DNA of 64,000 bases. It comes from Acetobacter aceti. Lineage in GTDB: Bacteria > Pseudomonadota > Alphaproteobacteria > Acetobacterales > Acetobacteraceae. The notes below the pieces were generated by a model. The model made no database searches and was not told where the DNA came from. It saw nothing but the letters and a program-made list of their open reading frames with translations. Positions within the stretch are counted from its first letter, which is position 1; the number at the start of each line of letters is the position of its first letter. The translations under genes and the position numbers were made by a program. Below, in pieces: positions 62,991-64,000 of the stretch. The stretch covers positions 1,426,001 to 1,490,000 of the forward strand of contig NZ_CP014692.1 in the NCBI RefSeq assembly GCF_002005445.1, in the 5' to 3' direction.

Positions 62991-63620
62991 TTGAACGTGA
63001 CATCAGATGCTTTTGTCGAAAAATCGGGAGATGACCGCCGGATCGGCGGAGGTGACCAGAAGGGGCGGAAGCCGTATCAGTGCGGCCGGTTGCCCTTCCT
63101 CATCCGTCGGGACGGAGTCTGGCTCTACCGGGGTTCCCCGATCAGACGAAAGCCGATGGTCTGTCTTTTCGCCTCGGCTCTTTCCCGTGCGGCGGACGGT
63201 GCTTACTGGCTCCGCACCCCTGTCGAGGAAGGAACGGTCGAGGTCGAGGATGTGCCATTCGTCGCGGTTGAGCTGGAATGGTGCGGTGTCGGACGGGAGC
63301 AGCGCCTGTGTTTCCGCACCAATATCGATCAGGTCGTCACGGCTGGGCCCGAGCACCCCATTCTGGCCCGGTGGGACGTGCCGCTCGACGCGTGCGACAG
63401 CGCGCCGCCGCCCTATCTCACGGTGAGGCAGGCTGAGGGAGAACTGCCATTGCAGGCCCGCATCTCACGTCCCGTCTGGTACGAGCTGGCGGCTCTTGCT
63501 GAGCCTGGTTGCTGTGAGGGGAAAGCCTGTCTGGGGGTCTGGAGCGATGGCGTGTTTTTCCCGCTGGCTCTCGCTCCACGCGGATGCCGGGAAGGCAATG
63601 ATGAGGGCGAAGACTGCTGA
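62991..63620 (+). CDS. DUF1285 protein
   Basis: 209 residues from a TTG; a GTG two codons later is equally possible. LPFLIRRDGVWLYRGSPIRR followed by KPMVCLFASALSRAADGAYW, then VEDVPFVAVELEW, is the DUF1285 pattern. Function unknown; it regularly lies between moxR-DUF58 genes and a CCA-adding enzyme in alphaproteobacteria, as here. Its stop overlaps the next ATG (TGATG). Confidence 0.85.
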   Translation: MNVTSDAFVEKSGDDRRIGGGDQKGRKPYQCGRLPFLIRRDGVWLYRGSPIRRKPMVCLFASALSRAADGAYWLRTPVEEGTVEVEDVPFVAVELEWCGVGREQRLCFRTNIDQVVTAGPEHPILARWDVPLDACDSAPPPYLTVRQAEGELPLQARISRPVWYELAALAEPGCCEGKACLGVWSDGVFFPLALAPRGCREGNDEGEDC

Positions 63621-64000
63621 TGACGAAAGTCGCGCGGCTTCCGCTTGAGGCGCTCCCTGATTTCCCCGCGCTCTGTCAGATATGGAAGGTGCTGCCTCAG
63701 GCCCGTCTGGTCGGCGGGGCCGTGCGCGACATGCTGAACGGTCTGCCCGCCAGCGATTTCGATTTCGGCACCCCCGAAACGCCGTCGGAGGTGATGAAGC
63801 ACCTGAGGGATGCGGGCATCGGTGTCGTTCCCACGGGCCTGTCTCATGGAACCGTCACCGCCGTGATCGACCATCGCGGTTACGAGATCACGACGCTTCG
63901 CCGGGACGACGTGACGGATGGTCGCCATGCGTATGTCTCCTGGACCCGGAGCTGGGAGGAGGATGCGGCGCGGAGGGATTTCACCATCAATGCAATGTCC
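63620..64000 (+). CDS. CCA tRNA nucleotidyltransferase (5' part, runs off window)
   Basis: 127 residues visible from the ATG at 63620 overlapping the DUF1285 stop. Nucleotidyltransferase motif LVGGAVRDMLNGLPASDFDF with the metal-binding DxD, then ITTLRRDDVTDGRHAYVSWT and EEDAARRDFTINAMS, the class II polymerase-beta-type signature with the RRDFTxNA motif. Adds or repairs the 3' CCA of tRNA. Truncated by the window edge. Confidence 0.93.
   Translation, partial: MTKVARLPLEALPDFPALCQIWKVLPQARLVGGAVRDMLNGLPASDFDFGTPETPSEVMKHLRDAGIGVVPTGLSHGTVTAVIDHRGYEITTLRRDDVTDGRHAYVSWTRSWEEDAARRDFTINAMS

Noticed and set aside
1-64000. CRISPR array or prophage
   Set aside because: No set of spaced direct repeats and no structural phage genes were seen; the GH19 fragment alone is not enough for a prophage.

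Overview
The window comes from a fairly GC-rich alphaproteobacterium, most likely an acetic acid bacterium (Acetobacteraceae). The grounds are a CcrM-type methyltransferase next to rnhB, a PopZ/DUF2497 protein beside valS, a TTAA-N7-TTAA CtrA-type box before a Flp pilin, a one-chain dihydroxyacetone kinase, glucokinase, and many IS5-like elements. Species assignment is inference; no rRNA or other marker is present.

Layout. 0-6.5 kb: RND efflux adaptor, ankyrin-type periplasmic protein, rnhB-ccrM with a striking cluster of GANTC sites in its leader, a CsbD/ElaB-like stress protein and an MFS exporter. 6.5-7.7 kb: an AT-rich islet with a secreted protein resembling lysozyme inhibitors (probably frameshifted) convergent with a GH19 lysozyme/chitinase fragment. 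8-11 kb: aconitase B. 11-17 kb: a complete four-gene ATP-ligase-associated DNA repair module (ligase, SNM1-like nuclease, Lhr-like helicase, PdeM phosphoesterase). 17-24 kb: glyQS, dihydroxyacetone kinase, a YbaK-type deacylase, an AT-rich orphan resembling an immunity protein, and msrA. 24-30.5 kb: valS, popZ-like, tolC, pcm and tRNA-Cys. 30.7-34 kb: glucokinase, an SDR and a GNAT-fold protein. 34-39.4 kb: an AaeB/AaeX/AaeA-like efflux operon, then a DMT exporter with a divergent TetR regulator and two NemR-like operators. 39.6-42.9 kb: copL-like, copA and copB copper resistance genes.

43-51 kb: a tad/flp pilus operon (flp, cpaA, B, C, D-like, E, F, tadB, tadC). It becomes steadily more AT-rich and ends abruptly in an insertion-sequence pile-up (50.9-54.3 kb) holding three complete elements and one mutilated IS5 relative. 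No tadD/E/F/G-type genes follow. tadC carries a 4 x 8-bp tandem repeat that could make it phase variable. 54.3-55.7 kb: an AT-rich two-domain alpha/beta-hydrolase gene, probably frameshifted at its start. 55.8-64 kb: an operon of MoxR ATPase, DUF58, BatA/DUF4159 and VWA/glutaminase-like membrane proteins, facing a divergent DUF1285 gene and the start of a CCA tRNA nucleotidyltransferase that runs off the window.

Together this is mostly core chromosome (translation, TCA cycle, repair, cell-cycle methylation, pole organisation) interrupted by three AT-rich accessory patches (6.5-7.7, 22.6-23.2 and 43-55.7 kb). The best leads are the self-target methylation cluster before ccrM, the tadC repeat, the CtrA-type box of the pilus operon, and the remnants that look like effector/immunity or lysozyme/inhibitor pairs.
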